Of a DNA stretch of 64,000 nt, positions 11,570 through 20,800 are shown piece after piece; position 1 is the stretch's first letter, and every line of letters begins with the position of its first letter. This DNA is from Actinomycetota bacterium. GTDB taxonomy: Bacteria > Actinomycetota > Acidimicrobiia > Acidimicrobiales > Microtrichaceae. Where the stretch lies: NCBI GenBank assembly GCA_016703525.1, contig JADJBW010000001.1:310001-374000 (forward strand). Reading direction: 5' to 3'. Below the pieces are notes generated by a model. It saw nothing but the letters and a program-made list of their open reading frames with translations, did not search any database and was not told the origin of the DNA. Both the position numbers and the translations under genes were made by a program.

Positions 11570-13168
11570 ATGACGCACTCGCCCGCCGCCGCGCCCGACG
11601 CGCCGGCAACCGATGCCTCCGACACCTACGGCATCGACCCGGTCATCTACCACCGACGGTGGACGATCCTCGCGGTGTTGTGCATCAGCCTCGTCACCAT
11701 CGTCGTCGCGGTCAGTTCGCTCAACGTCGCGATCCCCACGATCATCAAACAGTTGGGCGCGAACTCCACCGAGTCGCTGTGGATCATCGAGTCGTACGCG
11801 CTCGTTTTCGCCGGGGTGCTGTTGCCGGCCGGGGCGCTCGGCGACCGCTTCGGACGCAAGTGGGCGCTGCTGGTGGGCCTCGTGATCTTCGGCGTCATGG
11901 CCGTGGTCGCGAGCCAGTCCGGTTCGCCGGCGCAACTGATCGCCGCTCGCGCGGTGATGGGGATCGGCGCCGCGCTCATCATGCCCGCGACCCTGTCGAT
12001 CATCGCCAACGTGTTCCCGCCGCACGAGCGGCAGCGGGCCATCGCGACGTGGGCCGGGCTTGCCGGCGCGGGCGGCGCGATCGGCCCCCTCACGAGCGGT
12101 GCGGTGCTCAGCCTCGGCTGGTGGTGGGGCGCGGTGTTCCTGGTGAACGTGCCGCTGGTGCTTCTGCTCATCGGGCTGACGGTGTGGATCGTTCCGAACT
12201 CGTCCAACCCGAACGGCGAGAAGCTCGATCCGCTGGGTGCGCTGTTGTCGGTCGCCGCGCTCGGCAGCCTCGTGTTCGGCATCATCGAGGGCCCGGAATG
12301 GGGTTGGGGTTCGGCGCGGGTGCTGGGTGCGTTCGGGGTGGCGGTGGTCGCGGGTGTCGGTTTCGTGGTGTGGGGATTGCGAGCACGCGAGCCCATGCTC
12401 GATCCGCGGTTGTTCAGGTTGCGCGGGTTCGCGATGGGCTCGCTCGCGATCACCACCGCCTTCTTCTGCATGTTCGGCACGTACTTCCTGCTGGCCCAGT
12501 ACCTGCAGTTCGTGCACGGCTACACGGCGCTCGGATCGGCGGTCAGGACGCTTCCCGCTGCGGTGGTCATGGTGATCGTGTCGCCGCGGAGCCCCAAGAT
12601 CGTCGCCCGCTTCGGCGTGCGTACGGCGGTGCGCGGCGGGTTCCTCGCGATCACCGCCGGGTTCATCGGCATGTCCACGCTGGGCGTCGACACGCCGTAC
12701 TGGCAACTGGTCGTCTTCCTCGTCACCATGTCGGCCGGCATGGCGACACTCATGGCGCCGGCGAGCGGCATGATCGTGTCGTCGCTGCCGCTCGCGAAGG
12801 CGGGCGTGGGCTCGGCGGTCAACGACGTCACCCGCGAGGTCGGCGGCGCGGTCGGTATCGCCGTGATGGGTTCGGTGCTCGCGTCGTCCTACAGCTCCTC
12901 GATGAGCGAGCGCATTGCGAAGTTCCCGATTCCCGACGAGCCGCGGCGCCTGATCGAGGATTCGATCGGCAAGGCGTTCGGTGTGGTGCACCAGGCCGAG
13001 AAGATGATCGGCAGCGACGCCGCCGCGTCGGTCCGTGAGTCGGCGCGGGTGTCGTTCACCCGTGGCTCTCACTGGGCGTTCGTGGTCGCCGCTGTTGCTG
13101 CGGCGCTGGGCGCTGCGGTCGTCGGGTCGTTCATCCCCGACGAGTCGCCGACGCACGGCCACCACTGA
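11570..13168 (+). CDS. MFS transporter, DHA2 (EmrB/QacA-like) family
   Basis: A 532-residue, 14-helix drug:H+ antiporter-type exporter. The sequence shows the MFS motif A (GALGDRFGRKWALL) between helices 2 and 3 and the WIIESYALVFAGVLLP segment of DHA2 proteins, and a PxxxGP-like antiporter block (GLAGAGGAIGPLTSG) in helix 5. The N-terminus is a cytoplasmic Ala/Pro-rich tail. I start at ATG 11570; ATG 11555 is also possible. The gene is divergent from the ABC operon with 170 bases between them, so a shared control region is likely. Confidence 0.9.
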   Translation: MTHSPAAAPDAPATDASDTYGIDPVIYHRRWTILAVLCISLVTIVVAVSSLNVAIPTIIKQLGANSTESLWIIESYALVFAGVLLPAGALGDRFGRKWALLVGLVIFGVMAVVASQSGSPAQLIAARAVMGIGAALIMPATLSIIANVFPPHERQRAIATWAGLAGAGGAIGPLTSGAVLSLGWWWGAVFLVNVPLVLLLIGLTVWIVPNSSNPNGEKLDPLGALLSVAALGSLVFGIIEGPEWGWGSARVLGAFGVAVVAGVGFVVWGLRAREPMLDPRLFRLRGFAMGSLAITTAFFCMFGTYFLLAQYLQFVHGYTALGSAVRTLPAAVVMVIVSPRSPKIVARFGVRTAVRGGFLAITAGFIGMSTLGVDTPYWQLVVFLVTMSAGMATLMAPASGMIVSSLPLAKAGVGSAVNDVTREVGGAVGIAVMGSVLASSYSSSMSERIAKFPIPDEPRRLIEDSIGKAFGVVHQAEKMIGSDAAASVRESARVSFTRGSHWAFVVAAVAAALGAAVVGSFIPDESPTHGHH

Positions 13169-13235
13169 GGCGGCCGCAGCGATCGAGTTGACGGCCTGCG
13201 GCGGGGCCACGACTGCAGCTCGGTAGCGTGACGCG

Positions 13236-13661
13236 ATGACGAACGACGCAACCCATGCCGCAACCGATCGTGGCCCGACCCGGCGGAGCTCGTGGTCCGC
13301 GCTGACACTGGCAGCGTTTCTCGGTCTCGCCGGCATGATGCACTTCGCTCGGCCGTCGTTCTTCGACGCGATCGTGCCGAGCTGGATGCCCGGTTCGCCG
13401 CGAACGACCACCTACGTGAGCGGCGTCGTGGAGATGGGCGCGGCGGCCATGGTCGCGGTGCCAACGACCCGTCGCATCGGCGGTTGGTTCGCAGCGGCCA
13501 CGTTTGTGGGGGTGTTCCCCGCCAACGTGTGGGCGGCGTTGCAGGGCGGGATGCAGGGCCTCGATGCGCCGTTCGATTCGGCGGCAGTCGCCTGGGCGCG
13601 GCTGCCGCTGCAGATCCCGATGATCTGGTGGGCATCGAAGGTTGCCCGTCGCGCAGACTGA
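13236..13661 (+). CDS. DoxX-like small integral membrane protein
   Basis: A 141-residue protein with four hydrophobic stretches and the DoxX-type start LAAFLGLAGMMHFARPSFFDAIVP, where the FxxP and following WMPG turn are characteristic. DoxX-like proteins are membrane proteins of redox or detoxification context whose molecular activity is poorly defined. It follows the MFS gene by 67 bases on the same strand and could share its transcript. Confidence 0.75.
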   Translation: MTNDATHAATDRGPTRRSSWSALTLAAFLGLAGMMHFARPSFFDAIVPSWMPGSPRTTTYVSGVVEMGAAAMVAVPTTRRIGGWFAAATFVGVFPANVWAALQGGMQGLDAPFDSAAVAWARLPLQIPMIWWASKVARRAD

Positions 13662-13717
13662 GCGGATTCGGAGGCTCGCCGGCCTGGGAGGGCACCACTC
13701 GAACGAAGCGAGGCGCG

Positions 13718-13813
13718 ATGTCGATTGCGATCACCGAGGACCATCAGATGCTGGCCGCGACGGCGGCTGCGGAGCTGGGCGTCGAGCTGCCGCGCGATCC
13801 GCTGATCGTATGA
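13718..13813 (+). pseudogene. 31-codon remnant resembling the N-terminus of an acyl-CoA dehydrogenase
   Basis: A short open frame that begins MSIAITEDHQMLAATAAAEL and ends after 31 codons. That opening (MSIAITE-H…LA-TA) is how many actinobacterial acyl-CoA dehydrogenases begin, but nothing recognisable of the remaining 350 or so residues follows before nudC. The preceding bases (GAAGCGAGGCGCG) give only a weak ribosome site. It may be a deletion remnant or chance resemblance. Confidence 0.4.
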
Positions 13814-13850
13814 GCGCAGGTCGATACGCGACGTGCAGAAAGGGGTCGTG

Positions 13851-14657
13851 ATGACCGACGGTTTCGTGCCCGGAGTAGTGGTTCCCGCGGAGGTGGCTGG
13901 GCACCGGTTCCTGCACGTGGTCGACGGCTCGGTATTCATCGACGAGGACGTCGATGTCGATGTCGATGTCGATGTCGAGGTTGGGCAGGCCCATTTCCTC
14001 GGCATGATCGGCGACGTCGCCCAGTGGGCGGTCGACGTACCGGACGGCGAGGACCCGTCGGATGGTGCGGCGCTCGACCTCCGGAGCTTCTTCGGTCGCG
14101 TCGGCGAGGAGGAGCGGTTGGTGGCGGGGCGGGCGGTGCAGATCGTCGAGTGGGCGCGCACGCACCGCTTCTGTGGGCGCTGCGGAGAACCGACCGAGCC
14201 GATCGGTGACGAGCGGGCGATGCGCTGCCCTCGCTGCGGCTTGGCGGTGTTCCCGCGGGTCGCCCCGGCGATGATCACGCTGGTGACCAGGGGCGCCCCC
14301 GGCCCCGATCAGGAGATCCTGTTGGCCCGCGGCGTGCAGTTCACCGTGCCGATGTACTCGTGCCTCGCGGGCTTCGTTGAGCCGGGCGAGACGCTGGAGT
14401 CGGCCGTGGTGCGCGAGGTGCGAGAAGAGGTCGGCGTGAGGGTCGCCAACGTGACATACCGGGCGAGCCAGCCGTGGCCCTTTCCCCACAGCCTGATGGT
14501 CGGATTCCGGGCGGAGTGGGTCGACGGCGACATCGTGTGCGAGCCGAGCGAGATCCTCGATGCCGGCTGGTACCGGCGCGGTGCGTTGCCGCAGATCCCC
14601 GGTCCGATCTCGATCGCGCATCGTCTGATCACCGACTGGGTGGGCGAGCTCGACTGA
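13851..14657 (+). CDS. nudC: NAD(+) diphosphatase (NADH pyrophosphatase), Nudix family
   Basis: A 268-residue enzyme that hydrolyses NAD(H) to NMN(H) and AMP and can remove NAD caps from RNA. All family hallmarks are visible: a zinc ribbon CGRC…CPRC (residues near 108-130), the Nudix box GFVEPGETLESAVVREVREE with its Glu cluster, and the NudC signature SQPWPFPHSLM after it. The N-terminal region carries an in-frame (VD)n tract made by a hexanucleotide repeat. ATG 13851 follows the ribosome-binding sequence AGAAAGGGG by eight bases and is preferred over the in-frame ATG at 13833. Confidence 0.93.
   Translation: MTDGFVPGVVVPAEVAGHRFLHVVDGSVFIDEDVDVDVDVDVEVGQAHFLGMIGDVAQWAVDVPDGEDPSDGAALDLRSFFGRVGEEERLVAGRAVQIVEWARTHRFCGRCGEPTEPIGDERAMRCPRCGLAVFPRVAPAMITLVTRGAPGPDQEILLARGVQFTVPMYSCLAGFVEPGETLESAVVREVREEVGVRVANVTYRASQPWPFPHSLMVGFRAEWVDGDIVCEPSEILDAGWYRRGALPQIPGPISIAHRLITDWVGELD
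13950..13978 (+). repeat. GTCGAT hexanucleotide tandem repeat inside nudC
   Basis: Four perfect GTCGAT units (13950-13973) and a fifth partial one, encoding alternating Val-Asp in the N-terminal domain of NudC. Copy-number change would add or remove Val-Asp pairs without shifting the frame. Confidence 0.9.
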
Positions 14658-14704
14658 CCCGCCGCGCTGTCGTGCGTGCCAGAGCGCCCCGCGCTCTGTC
14701 GGGA

Positions 14705-14760
14705 ACTGGGCCGGATTACCGCGCCTGTGGGTATGTGGATCGGCCCAGTTCGGGGGTGGG
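14705..14760. repeat. 56-bp direct repeat, unit 1, with internal inverted arms
   Basis: Identical to 14786-14841, 81 bases later. Within the unit, ACTGGGCC and GGCCCAGT form an inverted repeat around a 30-base centre containing GGATTACCGCGCC. It lies just after nudC, between nudC and the convergent RIC gene. Confidence 0.92.
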
Positions 14761-14785
14761 TGTCGCGGGGGCCGCGCCGTCGCGC

Positions 14786-14841
14786 ACTGGGCCGGATTAC
14801 CGCGCCTGTGGGTATGTGGATCGGCCCAGTTCGGGGGTGGG
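14786..14841. repeat. 56-bp direct repeat, unit 2, overlapping the 3' end of the RIC gene
   Basis: A perfect second copy of 14705-14760. On the minus strand it supplies the last codons of the RIC gene, TPELGRSTYPQAR and its stop codon (14797-14799). The repeat therefore appears to have replaced or extended the end of a coding sequence. Confidence 0.92.
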
Positions 14842-15540
14842 GAGGCCGCGCTCCATCGCAACGACCGCGGGGAACAGCAGGTTGTTCTCCTTGTGCACGT
14901 GGAGGTGCGTGTCGGCCTCGAGCCGGCCCAGCCCGTCGTACAGCGCGCGGTAGCTCGCGCAGGAATCGGACGGAGGCGTGTAGCCGTCGGTCAGCGTTCG
15001 CAGACGCCCGAGCAGCTCACCGGCCCGGTCGTGCTCGCGCATCATGACCGAGATCGGGTTGCGGAGACTCCCGCAGTGGAAGGCCGGCGGCTCCGTCGCC
15101 GCGGCAAGCTCGCGGATCATCGGGAACAGGACGCGCTCCTCCTTCAGGAGGTGCGGTTCCAGGTCGGTGCGCAGGTCGATGAACGTGGCGTGGACCTCGG
15201 CAAGCTCGCTGTGCCGATCGCCGTGCACCGACTCGACTTTGTCGACGAGGCGCTGCAGGTGGTCGAGCTCGACCCGAAGGAACGCGTGGTGCGTGGCCTC
15301 CAGGTGGTCGACGAGCTCGCCGACCCCCATGGTCGACCAGTCGGCGGGATTCGGCTCGCCCACCTCGTTGAGCGCGGCCTCCACCTCGGCTGGGTCGATG
15401 CCCCGTTCGTCGCACGCGGCGGCAAGCGTCGCCGCGCCTCCGCAGCAGAAGTCGAGCCCGAACCGTTCCAACACCCGCGCCGCGTCGGGGTGGGCGGTCA
15501 CGAGATCGGCGAGGCGTGCCTCACTGATGGATCCGGACAT
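14797..15540 (-). CDS. RIC/ScdA/YtfE-type di-iron protein (iron-sulfur cluster repair)
   Basis: A protein of 247 residues that repairs Fe-S clusters damaged by nitric oxide or oxidants. The N-terminal ScdA_N domain has the paired cysteines of FGLDFCCGG, and the C-terminal hemerythrin-like domain supplies iron ligands in HLEATHHAFL, HLLKEERVLFP, MMREHDRAGELL and HLHVHKENNLLFP. I start at ATG 15540, six bases after AAGGAG, not at the upstream in-frame codons. It is the last gene of the operon headed by the Rrf2 regulator at 17.1 kb. The C-terminal 13 residues come from a repeat element. Confidence 0.92.
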   Translation of the reverse strand: MSGSISEARLADLVTAHPDAARVLERFGLDFCCGGAATLAAACDERGIDPAEVEAALNEVGEPNPADWSTMGVGELVDHLEATHHAFLRVELDHLQRLVDKVESVHGDRHSELAEVHATFIDLRTDLEPHLLKEERVLFPMIRELAAATEPPAFHCGSLRNPISVMMREHDRAGELLGRLRTLTDGYTPPSDSCASYRALYDGLGRLEADTHLHVHKENNLLFPAVVAMERGLPTPELGRSTYPQAR

Positions 15541-15586
15541 GGGCATCTCCTTCCTGGTTCTCAACCCTGATCGTCAACACTGATTG

Positions 15587-16381
15587 TCAACCGAGCGCCG
15601 CGGCGATCGCGACGCCCACCCCGAGCAGCATCTGGCGGATGCCGATGACGGCGGGCCGTGGCGACGCTCGCCTGCCCCACAGGTGCTGCACGGCGATCAC
15701 CATCGCCACGGCGCCTGCGCCGAGGAGCAGGCGGCGATCGATCGCAATCGCGAGGACACCGAGCGCAGCGGAGGCGAGATCGAACGTCGGCGACGCCGCC
15801 GCCGTCGGGTCGCGATGCAGCCGTGCAACCTGGGCTCGCACCCACGGGATCGAGGTGACGCATCGAGCCGCAAGCACGAGCCACATGGCGAGCGCGAGCC
15901 GCAGCGGCTGGCCGCCGGCGAGCACGATCATGGCCGAGACCCCGGCGACGGCGATCGATCCGGCCAGTTCGGGCACGAGTCGGCGGCCCCGCGAGCGCAC
16001 CTCGAACCATGCCTCGAGAGCGATGAGCGGCGCCGCGAGCGCAGCGACGATCCAGAACGGCGATTCCGCCGACTGCACGGCCACCACGACGAGCACGATC
16101 AGGGCGGTCACCTCGAGCGCCGCGACCCGAGCGGCGAGGCGCGTGCGGGGCAGGGTGCGGTGCCGCCGTCGATCGACGGCGACCACCTTCAACGGCGTGC
16201 GCGCAACGAACGCCACCAGCGCGGCGAGCGCGATGCATGCGCCGGCACGGCTCGGAGCGACGATGAGCCCCGCGAGCGCGGGTTCGGCCGTGAGCCCCCA
16301 GCCTCCGTGCTCGCTCGGCATCGCCACCGATCGCAGCTCGGACCGCCGCGCCGGAGCACCGGCGGGCGCAGCGGCTATCAC
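15587..16381 (-). CDS. YwiC-like membrane protein
   Basis: A 264-residue protein with about seven to eight hydrophobic segments and the family opening PSEHGGWGLTAEPALAGL soon after the start. YwiC-like proteins have no proven activity, although Bacillus ywiC lies beside anaerobic respiration genes. A GTG start at 16381 overlaps the ferredoxin stop (GTGA), so translation is coupled; the long upstream open frame is a shadow of the ferredoxin gene. Its place between a ferredoxin and RIC, under an NsrR-like regulator, suggests a job in nitrosative or low-oxygen stress. Confidence 0.8.
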   Translation of the reverse strand: MIAAAPAGAPARRSELRSVAMPSEHGGWGLTAEPALAGLIVAPSRAGACIALAALVAFVARTPLKVVAVDRRRHRTLPRTRLAARVAALEVTALIVLVVVAVQSAESPFWIVAALAAPLIALEAWFEVRSRGRRLVPELAGSIAVAGVSAMIVLAGGQPLRLALAMWLVLAARCVTSIPWVRAQVARLHRDPTAAASPTFDLASAALGVLAIAIDRRLLLGAGAVAMVIAVQHLWGRRASPRPAVIGIRQMLLGVGVAIAAALG

Positions 16382-16689
16382 GACGCGGCCCGTCGCTCGC
16401 GCCAGACTGACTCGGGCTCGCCGATCACGGTGATGGCGCGCTGCGGGCAGACCGACGCCCCGATCCACGCCTCGAGCGCGAGTTCGGCCGGCACGTCGAG
16501 CAGGTGCACGGCGATCTCGCCGTCCGCATCGAGTGAATACACGTCGCGGGCGAATCGGTGGCAGAGCCCGTAGCCGAGACACAGCCCCGGGTGGGCACGC
16601 ACCTTCACGCCCGGCATCACGGTCCCGTCGGCCCCGCCGGTCCCGCCGACCTCACGGCTCTCATGGGTATCACCGGTCTCGGTGCTCAC
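16378..16689 (-). CDS. Single-cluster ferredoxin ([3Fe-4S]/P450-type)
   Basis: A 103-residue protein with cluster ligands Cys37 and Cys43 (GLCLGYGLCH, a C-x5-C spacing with Tyr in the middle position) and Cys81 followed by Pro (SVCPQRAI). Three ligands with C-x5-C…CP is the pattern of small ferredoxins that feed electrons to P450s and other oxygenases and usually bind [3Fe-4S]. The first 28 residues are a Gly-rich tail. Starts and stops overlap its neighbours by four bases on both sides, so it belongs to the Rrf2 operon. Confidence 0.85.
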   Translation of the reverse strand: MSTETGDTHESREVGGTGGADGTVMPGVKVRAHPGLCLGYGLCHRFARDVYSLDADGEIAVHLLDVPAELALEAWIGASVCPQRAITVIGEPESVWRERRAAS

Positions 16690-17096
16690 GGCGTGCTGCT
16701 CGTCATCAGCGTCGCGATCGGTGTCGAACCGAGGTCATCGAGGAGGTGCGCCCTCGCCGCGGCCCACGGTCGGTGCAGCGCGCACGCTCCCGCTCCGGAG
16801 CAGGGCCGGTCCTCGAGCACGCACGTTGCTGTGTCGGTCGCGCCTTCGACGGCCTCGATGACGTCGAGCACGCTCACGGCCGCAGGGTCGGCGATCGAGG
16901 TGTAGCCGCCGGTGGGACCCGGGTCGGATCGGACCCATCCCGCCGCCACGAGCGGAGTCATGGCCTGGGACAGGAAGCCCGGCGTCGTTCCGACGGCGCG
17001 GGCCAATGCGGACGACTTCGTGCGTTCCCCGGTTGCAGCCAGATGCAGCAGCGCACGGGTCGCAAGGTCGGTTCGGCGGGTAATCTCCAATCGCAT
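16686..17096 (-). CDS. Rrf2-family transcriptional regulator, NsrR-like
   Basis: A 136-residue winged-helix regulator. The N-terminal helix-turn-helix (TDLATRALLHLA…LARAVGTTPGFLSQAM) is followed by the GPTGGY wing and then Cys92, Cys99 and Cys105, the cluster-binding triad of NsrR/IscR/RsrR proteins (here spaced x6 and x5). Such proteins sense nitric oxide or redox state through an Fe-S cluster. It heads an operon with ferredoxin, YwiC-like and RIC genes, which supports an NO role. NsrR versus IscR subgroup is inferred from this context. Confidence 0.85.
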   Translation of the reverse strand: MRLEITRRTDLATRALLHLAATGERTKSSALARAVGTTPGFLSQAMTPLVAAGWVRSDPGPTGGYTSIADPAAVSVLDVIEAVEGATDTATCVLEDRPCSGAGACALHRPWAAARAHLLDDLGSTPIATLMTSSTP

Positions 17097-17118
17097 AGTA
17101 GGAGACTATATAACCAAG
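17083..17118 (-). promoter_or_regulatory. Probable promoter/operator of the Rrf2-RIC operon, likely leaderless
   Basis: Read on the minus strand, an AT-rich stretch GGTTATATAGTCTCCTACT runs straight into the ATG of the regulator. TATAGT (17110-17105) is a good -10 box only eight bases before ATG, so the transcript may start at or next to the start codon. TCTCC and GGAGA half-sites flank the start codon as an inverted repeat with a 12-base spacer, a plausible autoregulatory site. Confidence 0.5.
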
Positions 17119-17170
17119 GGGCTGCGCACGAGTTCTGTCGTGTTCATCGCTCCTCGGCGAGAATCACGCC

Positions 17171-17881
17171 ATGACCCGCACCCTGCCCGACCACCTCGCC
17201 GCCGAACGCCACCTGGGCGGACGTGCCGCCTGGTTGCGCGCCGCGGTGCTCGGCGCGAATGACGGCCTGATCTCCACATCGAGCCTGATGATCGGCGTCG
17301 CGGCGGCATCGGCCGGCACGTCGGCGATCCTCGTGTCGGGTGTGGCCGGGCTCACCGCCGGTGCACTGTCGATGGCGGCGGGCGAGTACGTGTCGGTGTC
17401 CTCGCAGCGCGACACCGAACAGGCGGACCTGGCGCGGGAACGGGCTGAGCTCGACGCGTCGCCGGAGGCGGAGTTCGGCGAGCTGGTCGAGATCTACGAA
17501 CGTCGCGGCCTCAGCCACGGGCTCGCGCACGCCGTGGCGGTGGAGCTGTCCGAGTTCGACCAGCTCGCGGTGCACGCCCGCGACGAGTTGGGCATCGATC
17601 CCGACGCGCTCGCCAACCCGCTGCAGGCGGCGGTGGTGTCGGCGGTGAGCTTCGTGGTCGGAGCGGTGCTGCCGATCGTCGTGATGGCGGCCGCGACCGA
17701 GCGCACCCGCGTCGTGGCGACGATGGTGCTCACCGTCGCGGGCCTCGTCGCCCTCGGATCCTTCGGCGCCCGACTCGGGGGCGCCCCGCAGGGGCGCGCC
17801 GCGGCGCGGGTGTTCGTCGGTGGGTGCCTTGCGCTGGTGATCTCACTGGGCATCGGGCACCTCACCGGCGCTGTGGTCTAG
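17171..17881 (+). CDS. VIT1/CCC1-family iron/manganese transporter
   Basis: A 236-residue membrane protein with the family signature LRAAVLGANDGLISTSSLMI in helix 1 and SMAAGEYVSVSSQRD at the end of helix 2, a charged cytoplasmic linker with Glu residues that bind metal, and three further helices. Members carry Fe(II) or Mn(II) across membranes. It is divergent from the Rrf2 operon (75 bases between starts) and convergent with cydDC, overlapping its end by 39 bases. Iron handling next to Fe-S repair and a haem oxidase makes functional sense. Confidence 0.9.
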   Translation: MTRTLPDHLAAERHLGGRAAWLRAAVLGANDGLISTSSLMIGVAAASAGTSAILVSGVAGLTAGALSMAAGEYVSVSSQRDTEQADLARERAELDASPEAEFGELVEIYERRGLSHGLAHAVAVELSEFDQLAVHARDELGIDPDALANPLQAAVVSAVSFVVGAVLPIVVMAAATERTRVVATMVLTVAGLVALGSFGARLGGAPQGRAAARVFVGGCLALVISLGIGHLTGAVV

Positions 17882-20800
17882 CGGCTCCGCAGCGCGACGG
17901 GTCGGTGCCTCGATGGCCGTGTCGAAGGCGACCCCGAAGTCGGCGTGTCCGATTGCGATCATCGAACGGCCGGCGAGCGCCGAGGTCAGGTCCCGCATGA
18001 TCCCGGTGCCCGTGTCGGCATCGAGATGAGCGGTCGGCTCGTCGAGGACGATCACGTGGTGATCGGCGAGCAGCACCCGCGCGAGAGCGAGGCGTTGACG
18101 CTGCCCTCCGCTCGCGGCGACACCGCCGCGACCGAGCAGGGTGTCGAGCCCCTCGGGCATCGACCGCACCCAGTCCCCGAGACGCATCGTGTCGAGCGCA
18201 TCCCAGAGCTGCGGGTCGAGCGCCTCGGGTGCAGCGAGTCGGAGATTCTCGCGGATCGATGTGTCGGCGAGCCACGGGTCCTGCGTGCACCAGGTGACGG
18301 CGCGACGGACCTGCGCTCCGCCGAGGCTTTCGGTGTCCACGCCGCCCAGGCGGTATGCGCCCGATCTCGGCCGGAGAAACGCCGCGAGGCCGGCAGCGAG
18401 CGTGGACTTCCCCGACCCGCTCGGTCCGCGCACGGCGACGTGATCCCCCTCGCGAATGCTCACGTCGAGGTGCGACCAGATTGCCGGGCCGTCGGGCCAC
18501 CCGAAGCGCGCATCGTCCAACACGATGTCGACCGTGGGGCCGGGCGAGGCGGGCGTCGCCGGCTCCGGCGTGGGATCTGGGCGACTCAGCAGCGCACGCA
18601 ACCGCGCAGCCGACGCCGCGACGGAGTGGACGAGCTCGGCGCCCGGCACGGCGGGCGAAAGGAGTTCGATGACCGCGAGCGGCACGAGCACGGCGACGCC
18701 GATCGCCGGGCCGCTCGCGGCGGCGGGGCCGCCGACCAAGAGCGCGGTCGCCGCCGCGGTCCACGCGCCGAGCGCTGCCGACAGGCCCGACGCGGCGGCC
18801 GCCCGTCGGCCTCGCGAGCGCTCGATCTCGCACACGCGCTCGGTCAGCAGGTCGAGCGGGTCCTTCCATGCGGCGGTGGCGCCGATAAAGGCGATCTCGC
18901 CACATCCCTCGGCGAGATCGAGCAGCGTCGACGATCGTGCAGCCCTGGCCTCGGCGAGCGGCGCGGCGGTGGCGGACGATCGGCGGGCGACCCACGCCGG
19001 GAGAACGATCCCGGCGACGACGGCTCCGGCAGCGAGCGCGAGCGCAGGCCTCCCGGCCACGGCGGCGACCCCGACGATTGCGCCCGACGCAACGGTCAAT
19101 GCGCTCACCGCTGGGCCGACGATGCGGAGCTCCAGGTCGCCGAGTCGGTCGACATCGTCAACCACGGCGGCAAGGAGTTCACCGCGACCGGTGCGGGGCA
19201 CTCCGGCCGGCACGAGCCGACCGAGGCGCGCCACGACCTCGGCGCGGATCGCGCCGAGCCGGCGCAGCGTGGCGTCGTGGGACGCCAGGCGTTCGGCGTA
19301 GCGAAGCACGCCCTTGCCGAGGCCGAAGGCGCGGACGGCGACCGCGACCACGGCGAGGTCGGCGAAGGACGGCCGCTCGGCCGCCCGGAGGATGAGCCAC
19401 GCGGCGGTGCCGGCGAGCCCGACGGTGCACGCCTCGGCGGCGATCCCGAGCGCGCGGGCCCCGGCGGTTCGGCCCCGGGCCACCGGTGCGAGTCGACCGA
19501 ACCACGCGAGGTCGCCGACGCGGCCGGCATCGCGCGCCGAATCGGCGCCGTCACCTGCGATCGGTTCCGGAAGCAGCCGCGGGGCCTGCCGCTCGGCGCG
19601 GGAGGTTTCGGCGGCGCCGTCAGCGCCACCCGATGCAGCCTCCCAAGCGGCGCCGGCAGCGCGACCGGGGCCGGTGCCCGGAGCGGTGCCTGGCTCCGCC
19701 CCCCGCTCGGCGCCGCGATCGATCGGTGAGTCGGCGTGGTCGAGCCGCAGTGCGGTCACGCGATCCGCGAGGCCCTCGATGCTCCGGTCGTGGGTCACCA
19801 CCACCACGGCCACGCCCGCGTCAGCAACGCGGCGGCGTGCCCGGCCGACCAGTGTCGCGTTCTCCGGGTCGAGGTGTGCGGTGGGTTCGTCGGCGAGCAG
19901 TACCCCGGCGGGCCGAATCGAGCTCGTGAGCAGTGCCCGCGCCACGGCGAGGCGCTGCAACTCGCCACCCGACAGCTCGTCGGGACGGCGGTCGGCCAGC
20001 TGATCGAGATCCACCTCGGCCAGCGCTGCGCGCCGCGCTGCGGCGGAGGCCTCGGGGCACCCAAGGGCGACCGACGCGTCGACGGTCGCCCCGAGCGGAC
20101 GTGGGAACTGGGGGATCGACTGCACGGCGGCCCGGCGAGTTGAACGCGCGAGCGTGTCGACGGCGAGGCCGTTCACCTCCACCCGACCGGCGGTGAGCGC
20201 CACGTCGCCCGCGAGCACGCCGAGCACGGTGGACTTGCCCGAACCGGTCGGGCCGACGAGCGCCACCAGCTCACCCCCGGTCACCTGCAGATCGATCGGG
20301 CCGACGCGATGTCCGCGCTCGCCGTCGGCCACCACGAGTCCGGTCGCGCTCATCCTCACCTCTCGGTGGAGATGGTCGATCGGTCCGTCCGGCGTCTCGG
20401 AGAGTTGGTCGAACCGCTCCAGGTCGTCGAGCGCGTCCGTTCCGGCGGTCGCTGCGTGGAAGGCGGCGCCGACCCGGCGCAACGGCAGCGAGCATTCGGG
20501 AGCGAGGAGCAACACCACGAGCGCGGTCGTCAGGTCGAGGTCGCCGTGGGCGAGCCGCACGCCGGCGGTGACCGCGACGAGCGCAACCGACAGCGTCGCG
20601 AGCAGCTCGAGCGCAAGTGCGGACAGGAACGCCACCCGCAAGGTGCGCATGACCGCCTGGCGATAGTCGTCGGTCACTCGCCGAACCCGCTCGATCTGTG
20701 CCTCGGCTCGACCGAACAACCGCAGCGTCTCCAACCCGACCAGCACGTCGTGGAAGTGCGCGCCGAGCCGCTGCATCGTGGCCCATCCCCGGCGCGACCG

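Noticed and set aside
13731..14861. 376-codon minus-strand open frame across nudC and the 56-bp repeats
   Set aside because: Its repeated segment simply reflects the DNA repeat; nudC on the other strand is certain.
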